Of a stretch of 6,822 nt of DNA, positions 1 through 5,381 are shown piece by piece. This stretch comes from Candidatus Gerdarchaeota archaeon. GTDB taxonomy: Archaea > Asgardarchaeota > Heimdallarchaeia > JABLTI01. The position numbers and the translations under genes are program-made. The notes under the pieces are model-generated. The model was not told where the DNA came from and ran no database searches. It saw nothing but the letters and a program-made list of their open reading frames with translations. Positions within the stretch are counted from its first letter, which is position 1. Every line of letters begins with the position of its first letter. The DNA lies in NCBI GenBank assembly GCA_016839405.1, contig JAEOUJ010000406.1, positions 1 to 6,822 of the forward strand, given 5' to 3'.

Positions 1-83
1 ATATAGAAAAGTAAACAAATGAGAGAGTAAGCTTTAGATTTATCACAATAACTATTAAAAACAAAAATATTAACTATAATCAT

Positions 84-108
84 AGACTCATTCGTGTGAG
101 ATGAATCT
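84..108 (+). repeat. imperfect stem-loop just before the first CBS gene
   Basis: agactcat (84-91) and atgaatct (101-108) pair over eight positions with one c-a mismatch, around a nine-base loop that contains the only SD-like string (gtgag, 96-100) before ATG 114. It could affect translation, but the transcription start is unknown and part of the stem may not be transcribed. In AT-rich DNA such a stem may arise by chance. Confidence 0.25.
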
Positions 109-113
109 GTTCA

Positions 114-755
114 ATGGAAAATTCCAGAAACAATAAATCGCGTCTCAGTATGAACTTATCAGAAGTTATGACATCTACTTTACATACGATTTTTTATGAT
201 CAAACAGCTGAAGAAGCAGCTAAAGCTATGCTTGATAATCGAGCTGGTAGTTTAATAGTCATACCAAAAGAGGATGAGCTCAAACCTATTGGAATAATTA
301 CTGAACGTGATATTGTTACAAGAGTAGTTGCTCAAGGAAAAAATCCTAAAAAAACAATTGTTGATGATATTGCAACTAAACCAGTTGTAACTGCTGCTCC
401 AACTATGGATATTGCTAAAGCCATGGAATTAATGGCTAAACTTAATATAAGAAGAATTGTCATAGTTGAGGGGAACCAAATGGTTGGTATAGTAACCTAT
501 CGAGATTTATTACGAGTTGCACCTAGTTTATTAGAAATAGCTATGGAATATGAAAAAATAGGCTTTGGACAAAATAAAGAAGAAATAGATGACTTTCTTG
601 AGGAAGACTATGATGAAGATTCAGAATTAAATAATCCTGATTTATCTCTCGGTTATTATTGCAATCAATGTGGAGAATTTTGTGAAGGAACACCACTCTA
701 TGATGCGGATGATCAACCAATTTGTAGAGATTGTTTAGAATTAGAAAATGATTAG
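114..755 (+). CDS. CBS-domain pair protein with C-terminal zinc ribbon
   Basis: This 213-residue soluble protein has two CBS domains forming one Bateman module (about residues 14-72 and 82-137). Each ends in the ribose-contacting S/T-x-x-D signature: GIITERDI with T63/D66 and GIVTYRDL with T128/D131. A very acidic linker (about 156-172) leads to a short zinc ribbon with C183-x2-C186 and C204-x2-C207; C190 is an extra cysteine. CBS pairs usually bind AMP, ADP, ATP, SAM or similar ligands and act as sensors. A CBS pair fused to a C-terminal metal ribbon is known in archaea (Thermoplasma Ta0289 is a structural example), so the layout is not new, but the ligand and partner are unknown. The start is uncertain: ATG 114 has only a weak gtgag 13 bases upstream, and ATG 150 would begin right at the CBS fold (MNLSEVM). 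The next gene is a second CBS protein in the same direction. Confidence 0.9.
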   Translation: MENSRNNKSRLSMNLSEVMTSTLHTIFYDQTAEEAAKAMLDNRAGSLIVIPKEDELKPIGIITERDIVTRVVAQGKNPKKTIVDDIATKPVVTAAPTMDIAKAMELMAKLNIRRIVIVEGNQMVGIVTYRDLLRVAPSLLEIAMEYEKIGFGQNKEEIDDFLEEDYDEDSELNNPDLSLGYYCNQCGEFCEGTPLYDADDQPICRDCLELEND

Positions 756-777
756 TTATAGTAACGCTAAAAAAGCG

Positions 778-786
778 TATATATAT
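778..786 (+). promoter_or_regulatory. candidate TATA box for the four-CBS gene
   Basis: The alternating run tatatatat ends 55 bases before ATG 842. An archaeal start site about 25 bases downstream would leave a leader of roughly 30-35 bases containing the strong SD at 825-830. This suggests the second CBS gene can be transcribed on its own, not only by read-through from the first. It is a consensus match only. Confidence 0.4.
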
Positions 787-824
787 CAAATATCAAAAAA
801 GGAAAAAAATGAAAGAACTTTTCT

Positions 825-830
825 AGGAGG
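825..830 (+). promoter_or_regulatory. strong Shine-Dalgarno site for the four-CBS gene
   Basis: aggagg is a full match to the anti-SD end of 16S rRNA, 11 bases before ATG 842. It fixes the start of the downstream gene and shows that SD-led initiation operates in this genome. Confidence 0.75.
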
Positions 831-841
831 AATTCCAATAA

Positions 842-1636
842 ATGAAAGTTTCCGAAGTAATGACAACTGAATATGAAATAATTGATAAGGATCAGATGTT
901 GTCATCAGCATTACATCTGATGAAGAAAAAGGATCAAACTCGCTTGATCGTAATGCAAAATGATAAAGTAATAGGATTACTCTCTTTTCGAGATGTTGCT
1001 GATAGATTGGGTAGCCCAAAAACAGAAGGAAAATCATCTAAAAGCTTACACATATCAAGTGCAATGACATTTCCAGTATTTTCTATTGATCCAAATGAAG
1101 ACGTGAAAACTGCTGCTCAAACTATGCTTGATAAAAGAATTTCTAGCTTACTTGTAATGGAAAATGAGGTGGTTAAGGGGCTTTTGAGAAAATATGATTT
1201 ACTTAAAGTATATTCCAAATGTAAAAATTTGAAAGTAAGAGATTTAATGACAGAAAGCCCAATACAGATAACTGGAAGTGAACGGGTTATCTCTGCTAGA
1301 AATACTATGATGGAAAAGAAATTTAGTTTATTGCCAGTTGTAGATGAAGGAGAATTAGTTGGTATCGTCGATGATGAGACACTTGCAGAAGCTTTAGCAA
1401 TGTTTAGAGATCAAGTACATGTTAAACATCAAAAAAGCAGAATACAAGAATTCTACGTTGGACAAATAATGAAGAAAAATCCACCAACAATAAAAGAAAA
1501 AGAACCATTGTGCAATGCAGTTGAAATATTACTAGAAACTAGATTAAAAGGTATATTAGTAATAGATGACTCAGAAAAACTAATTGGAATTATAACTTTA
1601 ACTGATATAACAAGATCTATAGCAGAAGGAAAATAA
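842..1636 (+). CDS. four-CBS-domain protein (two tandem Bateman modules)
   Basis: This 264-residue protein consists almost entirely of four CBS domains at about residues 1-57, 70-125, 130-187 and 204-262, each opening with a V-x-x-[IL]-M or S-A-M type motif (SEVMTTE, SSAMTFP, RDLMTES, GQIMKKN). The nucleotide-binding S/T-x-x-D signature is intact in CBS1 (S48/D51) and CBS4 (T252/D255). It is degenerate in CBS2 (R116 in place of S/T, D119 kept) and CBS3 (GIVDDETL). At most two canonical sites are therefore expected, one per Bateman module. There is no fused enzyme, DNA-binding or membrane domain, so it probably acts as a stand-alone cytoplasmic ligand sensor with an unknown partner. The start is well supported by aggagg 11 bases upstream. 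It follows the other CBS gene by 86 bases and precedes pyrC by 69 bases, but a functional link to pyrimidine synthesis is only positional. Confidence 0.92.
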   Translation: MKVSEVMTTEYEIIDKDQMLSSALHLMKKKDQTRLIVMQNDKVIGLLSFRDVADRLGSPKTEGKSSKSLHISSAMTFPVFSIDPNEDVKTAAQTMLDKRISSLLVMENEVVKGLLRKYDLLKVYSKCKNLKVRDLMTESPIQITGSERVISARNTMMEKKFSLLPVVDEGELVGIVDDETLAEALAMFRDQVHVKHQKSRIQEFYVGQIMKKNPPTIKEKEPLCNAVEILLETRLKGILVIDDSEKLIGIITLTDITRSIAEGK

Positions 1637-1652
1637 TAATAAGAAATTCCTA

Positions 1653-1661
1653 CTATAATAA
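1653..1661 (+). promoter_or_regulatory. candidate TATA box for dihydroorotase
   Basis: ctataataa lies about 45-53 bases before ATG 1706. If used, transcription would start near 1680-1685 and give a leader of about 20-25 bases that keeps the gaggt SD but excludes most of the hairpin at 1661-1678. This element and the hairpin are thus competing explanations for how pyrC is controlled. Confidence 0.35.
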
Positions 1662-1678
1662 GGAGGAAGTATCCTCCT
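1661..1678 (+). repeat. SD/anti-SD hairpin between the four-CBS gene and pyrC
   Basis: aggagga (1661-1667) and tcctcct (1672-1678) form a perfect seven-base stem with a four-base loop (agta), one of the few GC-containing stems in this intergenic DNA. A T-rich run (1684-1693, atttattttt) follows, so it may be a terminator for the CBS gene. The 3' arm also contains cctc (1673-1676), which is complementary to gagg of the pyrC SD (1694-1697). A switch between terminator-like and SD-blocking folds is therefore possible in read-through RNA. Function is inferred. Confidence 0.5.
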
Positions 1679-1693
1679 ATTCAATTTATTTTT

Positions 1694-1698
1694 GAGGT
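1694..1698 (+). promoter_or_regulatory. Shine-Dalgarno site of pyrC
   Basis: gaggt sits seven bases before ATG 1706, which is ideal spacing and decides this start. Its gagg core can pair with cctc at 1673-1676 in the upstream hairpin. Confidence 0.7.
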
Positions 1699-1705
1699 AA
1701 AATCC

Positions 1706-3067
1706 ATGCCAGTTGATTTGAATATAATAAATGGAAAAATATTTACTAACGATGGATTCAAAGAAGGCGGAATTTCTATTGATGGAGAGCGCATTTTAAA
1801 GATAGGTAAAGAGCCTTCCCTACCAAAAGCAAGTGAAATAATTAAAGTAAATGGTGCATTAATTCTTCCAGGTTTAATAGATATTCATGTACATACACGA
1901 GATTTTAATCAAAAATATAAAGAGACATTGGAAACTGGTGCTAAGTCTGCTATTGCTGGAGGAATAACTACTATCTTAGATATGCCAAATAATAAACCTC
2001 CAACTGACTCTTTAGTAAGAATAAAAGAAAAACAGAAAATTATTTCTGGAAAAAGTGCTGCAAATATTGGTTTTTATTCATTAATTCCTAAATCTAATGA
2101 TGAGATTAGAAAATTAGTTAGCGAGGGAATTTTTGGTTTCAAGATTTATCCAGATTCAGATATTTATCCACCTCGAAATAATAATATTTTAATGACAAAA
2201 ATGAAACATTTTGCTAAGTTTAAAGTACCTTTAGTTATTCATCCAGATTCTATTATAGCAAAACAGATAGAAATGGAATCTTTTGATCAAACTGATGACC
2301 CAATAGGTGTGTTTCTTAAAGCACATAACCAAGAATTTGAAGCTCAAGCGCTAAAAGACTTTTTGAGATTAAATGAAAATATTAATTGTCAATTGCATTG
2401 TGCACATGTCACAGCAAAAGAAACTGTTGAAGTTCTAAAAAAACAAGCAAATAATTCATTATTATCAAGTGAAGTCTGTAGCCATCATTTAATGTTAAAT
2501 GAAAGTGATTTGAGAAATTTTGGTCCTTTAGCTAAATGTTTGCCCCCAATTCGAACTAAAGCTGATCAAAATGCTTTGTGGGATGCTTTAAGAAAAAATG
2601 TAATTAATATTATTGCTACTGATCATGCTCCTCATAATTATAATGAGAAACACTGTGAATTCGATATAGCAAAATCAGGAATTCCTGGATTAGAAACACT
2701 TGTACCATTGATGTTTACTTCTGCATTAAAAGGAAAAATTTCTTTGGAAAAAATTATTCAAGCTTTAACAATCAATCCTGCAAATAAAATGAAGATTGTT
2801 AATAGAGGACAGTTAACAAAGTATTATTTTGCAGATATAACAATAATAGCGAAAGAAAAATCTGTCATTAATCAAGAGAATTTTGAATCAAAAGCAAAAT
2901 GGACTCCGTTTAATGGATTTAAATCAGATGTAAAAGTAAAATATGTCTTTGTTAATGGACAATTAGCAAAAGAAGATGATTTATTAATATCTAAAACAGC
3001 TAATGGTAAAATATTAAAGAGAAAATTGGAAATTGATAAGAGTTTACTAGAAATAGATGAATCATAA
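1706..3067 (+). CDS. pyrC: dihydroorotase
   Basis: This is a 453-residue amidohydrolase-fold enzyme that cyclises carbamoyl-aspartate to dihydroorotate, the third step of de novo UMP synthesis, in the cytoplasm. Expected metal and substrate residues are visible: H61 and H63 in DIHVHTRD with substrate-binding R65, MPNN 93-96, the candidate carboxylated lysine K146 in GFKIYPD, H179 in VIHPD, H234 in CAHVTAKE, and D306 in ATDHAPH with H310. PGLE at 327-330 and the C-terminal K-x-K-W-T-P-F block (396-402) match the long CAD-like/type I dihydroorotases. Two details differ from the textbook form. RDF replaces the usual RxPG after the metal histidines, a variant I recall from archaeal members, and HPD replaces HAE at H179. 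Allantoinase or dihydropyrimidinase is a less likely alternative. The gene has a good SD and is followed directly by the Mut7-C gene, so the two are probably co-transcribed. Confidence 0.88.
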   Translation: MPVDLNIINGKIFTNDGFKEGGISIDGERILKIGKEPSLPKASEIIKVNGALILPGLIDIHVHTRDFNQKYKETLETGAKSAIAGGITTILDMPNNKPPTDSLVRIKEKQKIISGKSAANIGFYSLIPKSNDEIRKLVSEGIFGFKIYPDSDIYPPRNNNILMTKMKHFAKFKVPLVIHPDSIIAKQIEMESFDQTDDPIGVFLKAHNQEFEAQALKDFLRLNENINCQLHCAHVTAKETVEVLKKQANNSLLSSEVCSHHLMLNESDLRNFGPLAKCLPPIRTKADQNALWDALRKNVINIIATDHAPHNYNEKHCEFDIAKSGIPGLETLVPLMFTSALKGKISLEKIIQALTINPANKMKIVNRGQLTKYYFADITIIAKEKSVINQENFESKAKWTPFNGFKSDVKVKYVFVNGQLAKEDDLLISKTANGKILKRKLEIDKSLLEIDES

Positions 3068-3599
3068 GGAATGGTTGTTTTTGAGTGAAATAATAAAAGA
3101 AAAACCAGAGCCAAAATTCATCATTGATAGAATGTATTACCGAGTTGCTAGAATTCTACGCATGTTAGGATATGATGCAATTTTTGATCCTAATTTTGTT
3201 GATGCAGATTATATTAGAATTGGTAAGAAAGAAAATAGAATACTATTAACTCGAGATGCTGATTTAAAGCGAAGAGCACAGAAAATTGGAATAGTAACAA
3301 TGAAAATAGATGCATTAACAGTTCCTGAACGTTTAGCCTTATTACAAAAAAAAGCAGGTATTGAGATAAAAATAAGAGAAAATATTCTACCAAGATGCAC
3401 ATTATGTAATACACAAATAGAGATAATAGACAAAAAAGAAGTTGAAGATAAATTACTTGAAGGAACAAAAGAAGTTTACAATGAGTTCTGGCGATGCAAA
3501 AATCTTAATTGCCAACAGGTTTATTGGAAAGGCCCGCATTGGGAACAACTAATAAAAACACTAGAAGAAAGTCAAAAATTAGTAAAAGAAAAATATTAA
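3057..3599 (+). CDS. Mut7-C RNase domain protein with zinc ribbon
   Basis: About 170-180 residues, matching the stand-alone prokaryotic Mut7-C family (formerly DUF82), a PIN-like nuclease fold with a zinc ribbon. Numbered from ATG 3057, the N-terminal block FIIDRMYYRVARILRMLGYD carries acidic D24 and the LRMLGYD hallmark, and RILLTRDADL gives T65-R66-D67-x-D69, a second acidic cluster. The ribbon is C114-x2-C117 and C147-x4-C152, followed by the family signature YWKGPHWEQL. The second knuckle has four residues between cysteines, where I expect two. The RNA substrate is unknown. The start is doubtful. ATG 3057 overlaps the end of pyrC by 11 bases and lacks an SD, whereas TTG 3081 (or TTG 3075) follows aagga at 3066-3070, with a 10-base spacer for 3081, and trims only residues outside the domain. 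Close coupling to pyrC suggests one transcript. Confidence 0.88.
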   Translation: MNHKEWLFLSEIIKEKPEPKFIIDRMYYRVARILRMLGYDAIFDPNFVDADYIRIGKKENRILLTRDADLKRRAQKIGIVTMKIDALTVPERLALLQKKAGIEIKIRENILPRCTLCNTQIEIIDKKEVEDKLLEGTKEVYNEFWRCKNLNCQQVYWKGPHWEQLIKTLEESQKLVKEKY

Positions 3600-3635
3600 G
3601 AATTAACTATATGTAAGATAATTAGTTTTAATTAG

Positions 3636-4286
3636 ATGGAAAGATGGAACATGAGTCAAGAAGAGAAAGCTATATACACAATAGAAGATGGAAAGTATCT
3701 AATTGATTTGGCAAGAAAATCGATTATACATTATTTGACATTTAAGAAGCATTTACCAATACCAGAAGATTCTCCAAAAAAATTCCAAAAGAAATCAGGA
3801 GTCTTTGTAACATTAAATATACCAGATGAAACCGGTAGAAAAAATCTTCGAGGATGTATAGGTTATATTTTACCCTTATTTCCATTAAATCAAGCAACAA
3901 TCCAAACAGCGGTAAGTTCCGCAATAAATGATCCTAGATTTCCAGCAGTTATTTTAGATGAAATGAAAGAAATAGTGATTGAGATAACTATCCTAACACC
4001 ACCAGAAAAAATTGTTGTAAACAAACCAGAAGAATATCTGGAGAAAATCAAAATTGGTAGAGATGGATTAATTGTTAAAAAAAGCGGTTGGAGTGGATTA
4101 TTATTACCACAGGTACCAATAGAATGGGAATGGGATGTTGAAGAATTTTTAGAACATACATGTAATAAAGCAGGTTTACCAGGAAATTGCTGGAAAGATA
4201 AAGATACAGAAATAGAAAGTTTCCAAGGTATTATCTTTAAAGAAATAACCCCAAATGGGGAAGTAGTAGAAAAGGATTTTGAATAA
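3636..4286 (+). CDS. AMMECR1-domain protein
   Basis: This 216-residue protein spans one complete AMMECR1 domain (PF01871-type). The hallmark LRGCIG is at 71-76, followed by DPRFP (99-103), GRDGLIV (141-147), the LLLPQVP...EW.W segment (155-166) and FLEHTCNKAGLP...CW (171-186), with FQ at 196-197. The family occurs from archaea to human (AMMECR1, Alport syndrome region) and in prokaryotes is often linked to Memo-like and radical SAM proteins, neither of which is seen here. Its molecular role is not established; C74 of LRGCIG is the likely functional residue, by family conservation. There are no membrane segments. ATG 3636 has no SD, while ATG 3651 (MSQEEK) has ggaaag seven bases upstream and is the more likely start, costing five residues. 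It lies 36 bases after the Mut7-C gene, probably in the same operon. Confidence 0.93.
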   Translation: MERWNMSQEEKAIYTIEDGKYLIDLARKSIIHYLTFKKHLPIPEDSPKKFQKKSGVFVTLNIPDETGRKNLRGCIGYILPLFPLNQATIQTAVSSAINDPRFPAVILDEMKEIVIEITILTPPEKIVVNKPEEYLEKIKIGRDGLIVKKSGWSGLLLPQVPIEWEWDVEEFLEHTCNKAGLPGNCWKDKDTEIESFQGIIFKEITPNGEVVEKDFE

Positions 4287-4294
4287 TCAAAATC
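4275..4294 (+). repeat. stem-loop with the AMMECR1 stop codon in its loop
   Basis: gattttga (4275-4282) and tcaaaatc (4287-4294) are perfect inverted repeats of eight bases around the loop ataa, which contains the TAA stop (4284-4286). The following bases (aaacgagtt) are not T-rich, so it does not look like a standard terminator. It might stabilise the 3' end or separate this gene from the next. Confidence 0.4.
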
Positions 4295-4310
4295 AAACGA
4301 GTTAAGTAGG

Positions 4311-4319
4311 ATATATAAA
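4311..4319 (+). promoter_or_regulatory. candidate TATA box for the unknown helical-protein gene
   Basis: atatataaa is close to the archaeal TATA consensus. A start site about 25 bases downstream would fall near 4338-4343, at or just after the TTG 4338 codon. From this promoter the message would be leaderless at TTG 4338 or would start at a later codon, and the gaggt at 4320-4324 would matter only in read-through RNA. Confidence 0.45.
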
Positions 4320-4337
4320 GAGGTTTGACATAAATTT

Positions 4338-4967
4338 TTGTACCAAATAAGGTTTGAGAGAGAATTGGCACATGAAATAATGAGTAAATATAAACCAGTG
4401 GCTATATACATACTCTATCATCAAATGTTTTCTCCACCAAATATCATACGTGATAGAAAGAACATTATCAAAGTGCCAATTGATGGTAGTGGAGAAATAA
4501 TACAAAAAATGCTCGAAATAATGTTAGAGCAAGTTAAACTATGGGAAAGTGGAGATGAAGAAGCTTTTATTCAATATCTATCAGAAATAGTTGGTTTAGA
4601 ATCAGAGGAAATGATAGCAAAATATCATGAAAGATTAGAATTTTTAACGGATGAACAGAAAAAAGACAAACCAGCTAAACTAATGCTAGTATATTGTGAT
4701 ATTTTATCAACTATTATGACTAAAATAAAAGATAGTGTTCTAGAACAATTTTATGAAATGATAAAAGTGAATTTAACCGAAGAAGAATTTGAAGAAATTT
4801 TAGCTAATTTACCAGAAAAAGAGGATGCAACATTAAATCTAGTTCTAAATTTAGCCATCTTAATGGATTTCGCTAAAATAACTGATAACTCTGAACCAAA
4901 AGAAGAATATAATGAATATTTTAGTCATTTATTGGATTTTATTAAGCAAAAAGCACTCACTAGTTAG
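4338..4967 (+). CDS. uncharacterised helical protein
   Basis: I do not recognise a family. The 209-residue product (from TTG 4338) is acidic and lysine-rich, predicted mostly alpha-helical, with no signal peptide, cysteine clusters or clear membrane helix. Its N-terminal part (about 1-50, with ELAHEIMSKYKPVAIYILYHQM and a Pro/Asp-containing turn at 33-50) may be a small fold. Residues 52-205 read as successive amphipathic helices, including a TEEEFEEILANLPEKED segment (147-163). The start is unsettled between TTG 4338 (gaggt 13 bases upstream), TTG 4365 (aaggt 11 bases upstream) and ATG 4380 (MSKYKPV, no close SD). Base and codon use match the neighbours, so the gene looks real and resident. 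It lies 51 bases after the AMMECR1 stop with its own TATA-like box. A T-rich stretch follows its stop. Confidence 0.75.
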   Translation: MYQIRFERELAHEIMSKYKPVAIYILYHQMFSPPNIIRDRKNIIKVPIDGSGEIIQKMLEIMLEQVKLWESGDEEAFIQYLSEIVGLESEEMIAKYHERLEFLTDEQKKDKPAKLMLVYCDILSTIMTKIKDSVLEQFYEMIKVNLTEEEFEEILANLPEKEDATLNLVLNLAILMDFAKITDNSEPKEEYNEYFSHLLDFIKQKALTS

Positions 4968-5007
4968 TTTCTTTACTCGAAAAATTTATTAGCTATGATG
5001 AGAGTAT

Positions 5008-5017
5008 ATTATATAAT
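5008..5017 (+). promoter_or_regulatory. candidate TATA box for the small membrane-protein gene
   Basis: ttatataatt lies 76-86 bases before ATG 5094, within the very AT-rich 126-base gap that follows the unknown helical gene. The spacing would leave a leader of about 50 bases and no clear SD is seen, so support is weak; the T run directly after it could instead help end the upstream transcript. Confidence 0.25.
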
Positions 5018-5093
5018 TTTTCATCTAATTAATTAACCAAAATGTTTAATAAAATTCTTTTTAATAATAAAAATAGTAACTCTACTAACTTTA

Positions 5094-5378
5094 ATGGAAC
5101 ACAATAATCTTATTTTGGCAGTACGATTAGCTTCTTATTTAACATTTTATCCTTTCTTGTTAGTTATTCCAATTCAATTAATATCATTGAAAAATAAGGT
5201 TGGTGTAATAGATTGGATAAAAGGAAATTATTCAAATAAAAAATCCTCTCTAATAAAGGAATCTTTAGGGGGGATTGTCATTTGCATATGTTCTAATTTT
5301 AGGTTTGTTTTATTTAAGAGTAGAATATATAGTTTAAAAAAATCAAATGATAAACTAAATTTATCACCATTGTTTTAA
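5094..5378 (+). CDS. small membrane protein, probably frameshifted near its C-terminus
   Basis: The open frame gives 94 residues. Residues 6-32 form a convincing membrane helix (LILAVRLASYLTFYPFLLVI and on), followed by a basic loop with NKKSSLIKES. After G59-G60, encoded by a six-G run (5268-5273), the frame turns into a mixed Cys/Arg/Lys tail of poor quality. If one base is removed from the G run, the reading continues GGLSFAYVLILGLFYLRV..., a clean second membrane helix, and stops at 5335-5337 for an 80-residue two-helix protein. That end also clears the stem-loop at 5348-5366. The sequence may hold an indel error, a recent mutation, phase variation or programmed frameshifting. No family is recognised. 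There is no good SD before ATG 5094 and a short AT-rich frame could be spurious, though the hydrophobic pattern argues for a real gene. Confidence 0.5.
   Translation: MEHNNLILAVRLASYLTFYPFLLVIPIQLISLKNKVGVIDWIKGNYSNKKSSLIKESLGGIVICICSNFRFVLFKSRIYSLKKSNDKLNLSPLF
5348..5366. terminator. possible bidirectional terminator between convergent genes
   Basis: tgataaa (5348-5354) and tttatca (5360-5366) form a perfect seven-base stem with a five-base loop. On the minus strand it is followed by a run containing seven Ts (complement of 5336-5342), and on the plus strand by ccattgttttaatttt. It lies just past the stop of the minus-strand zinc-finger gene (5382) and past the restored stop of the small membrane gene (5337). 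The stem is AT-only, so it is weak; the T tracts may be the main signal, as usual in archaea. Confidence 0.45.
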
Positions 5379-5381
5379 TTT

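Noticed and set aside
1..113. search for a gene or RNA in the left edge
   Set aside because: Only short frames with early stops are present, with no tRNA-like fold; I see nothing beyond leader and promoter DNA.
764..778. acgct/agcgt five-base stem after the first CBS gene, looked like a terminator
   Set aside because: The stem is short and is followed by tatatatat rather than a T run; it is more likely adjacent to a TATA box.
829..836. ggaattcc palindrome overlapping the SD of the four-CBS gene
   Set aside because: It is eight bases with no room for a loop; the overlap with aggagg is enough to explain the bases.
541..1037. two minus-strand frames of about 80 residues around the first intergenic gap
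   Set aside because: They are antisense to the CBS genes, with low-complexity His/Leu/Phe content and no motif.
3209..3468. overlapping minus-strand hydrophobic frames resembling membrane proteins
   Set aside because: They are shadows of the Mut7-C gene; the hydrophobicity comes from antisense reading of lysine/glutamate-rich codons.
3890..4411. 173-residue open frame on the minus strand
   Set aside because: It lies antisense to the clear AMMECR1 gene; its Ser/Leu/Ile-rich content is the usual mirror of an AT-rich coding strand.
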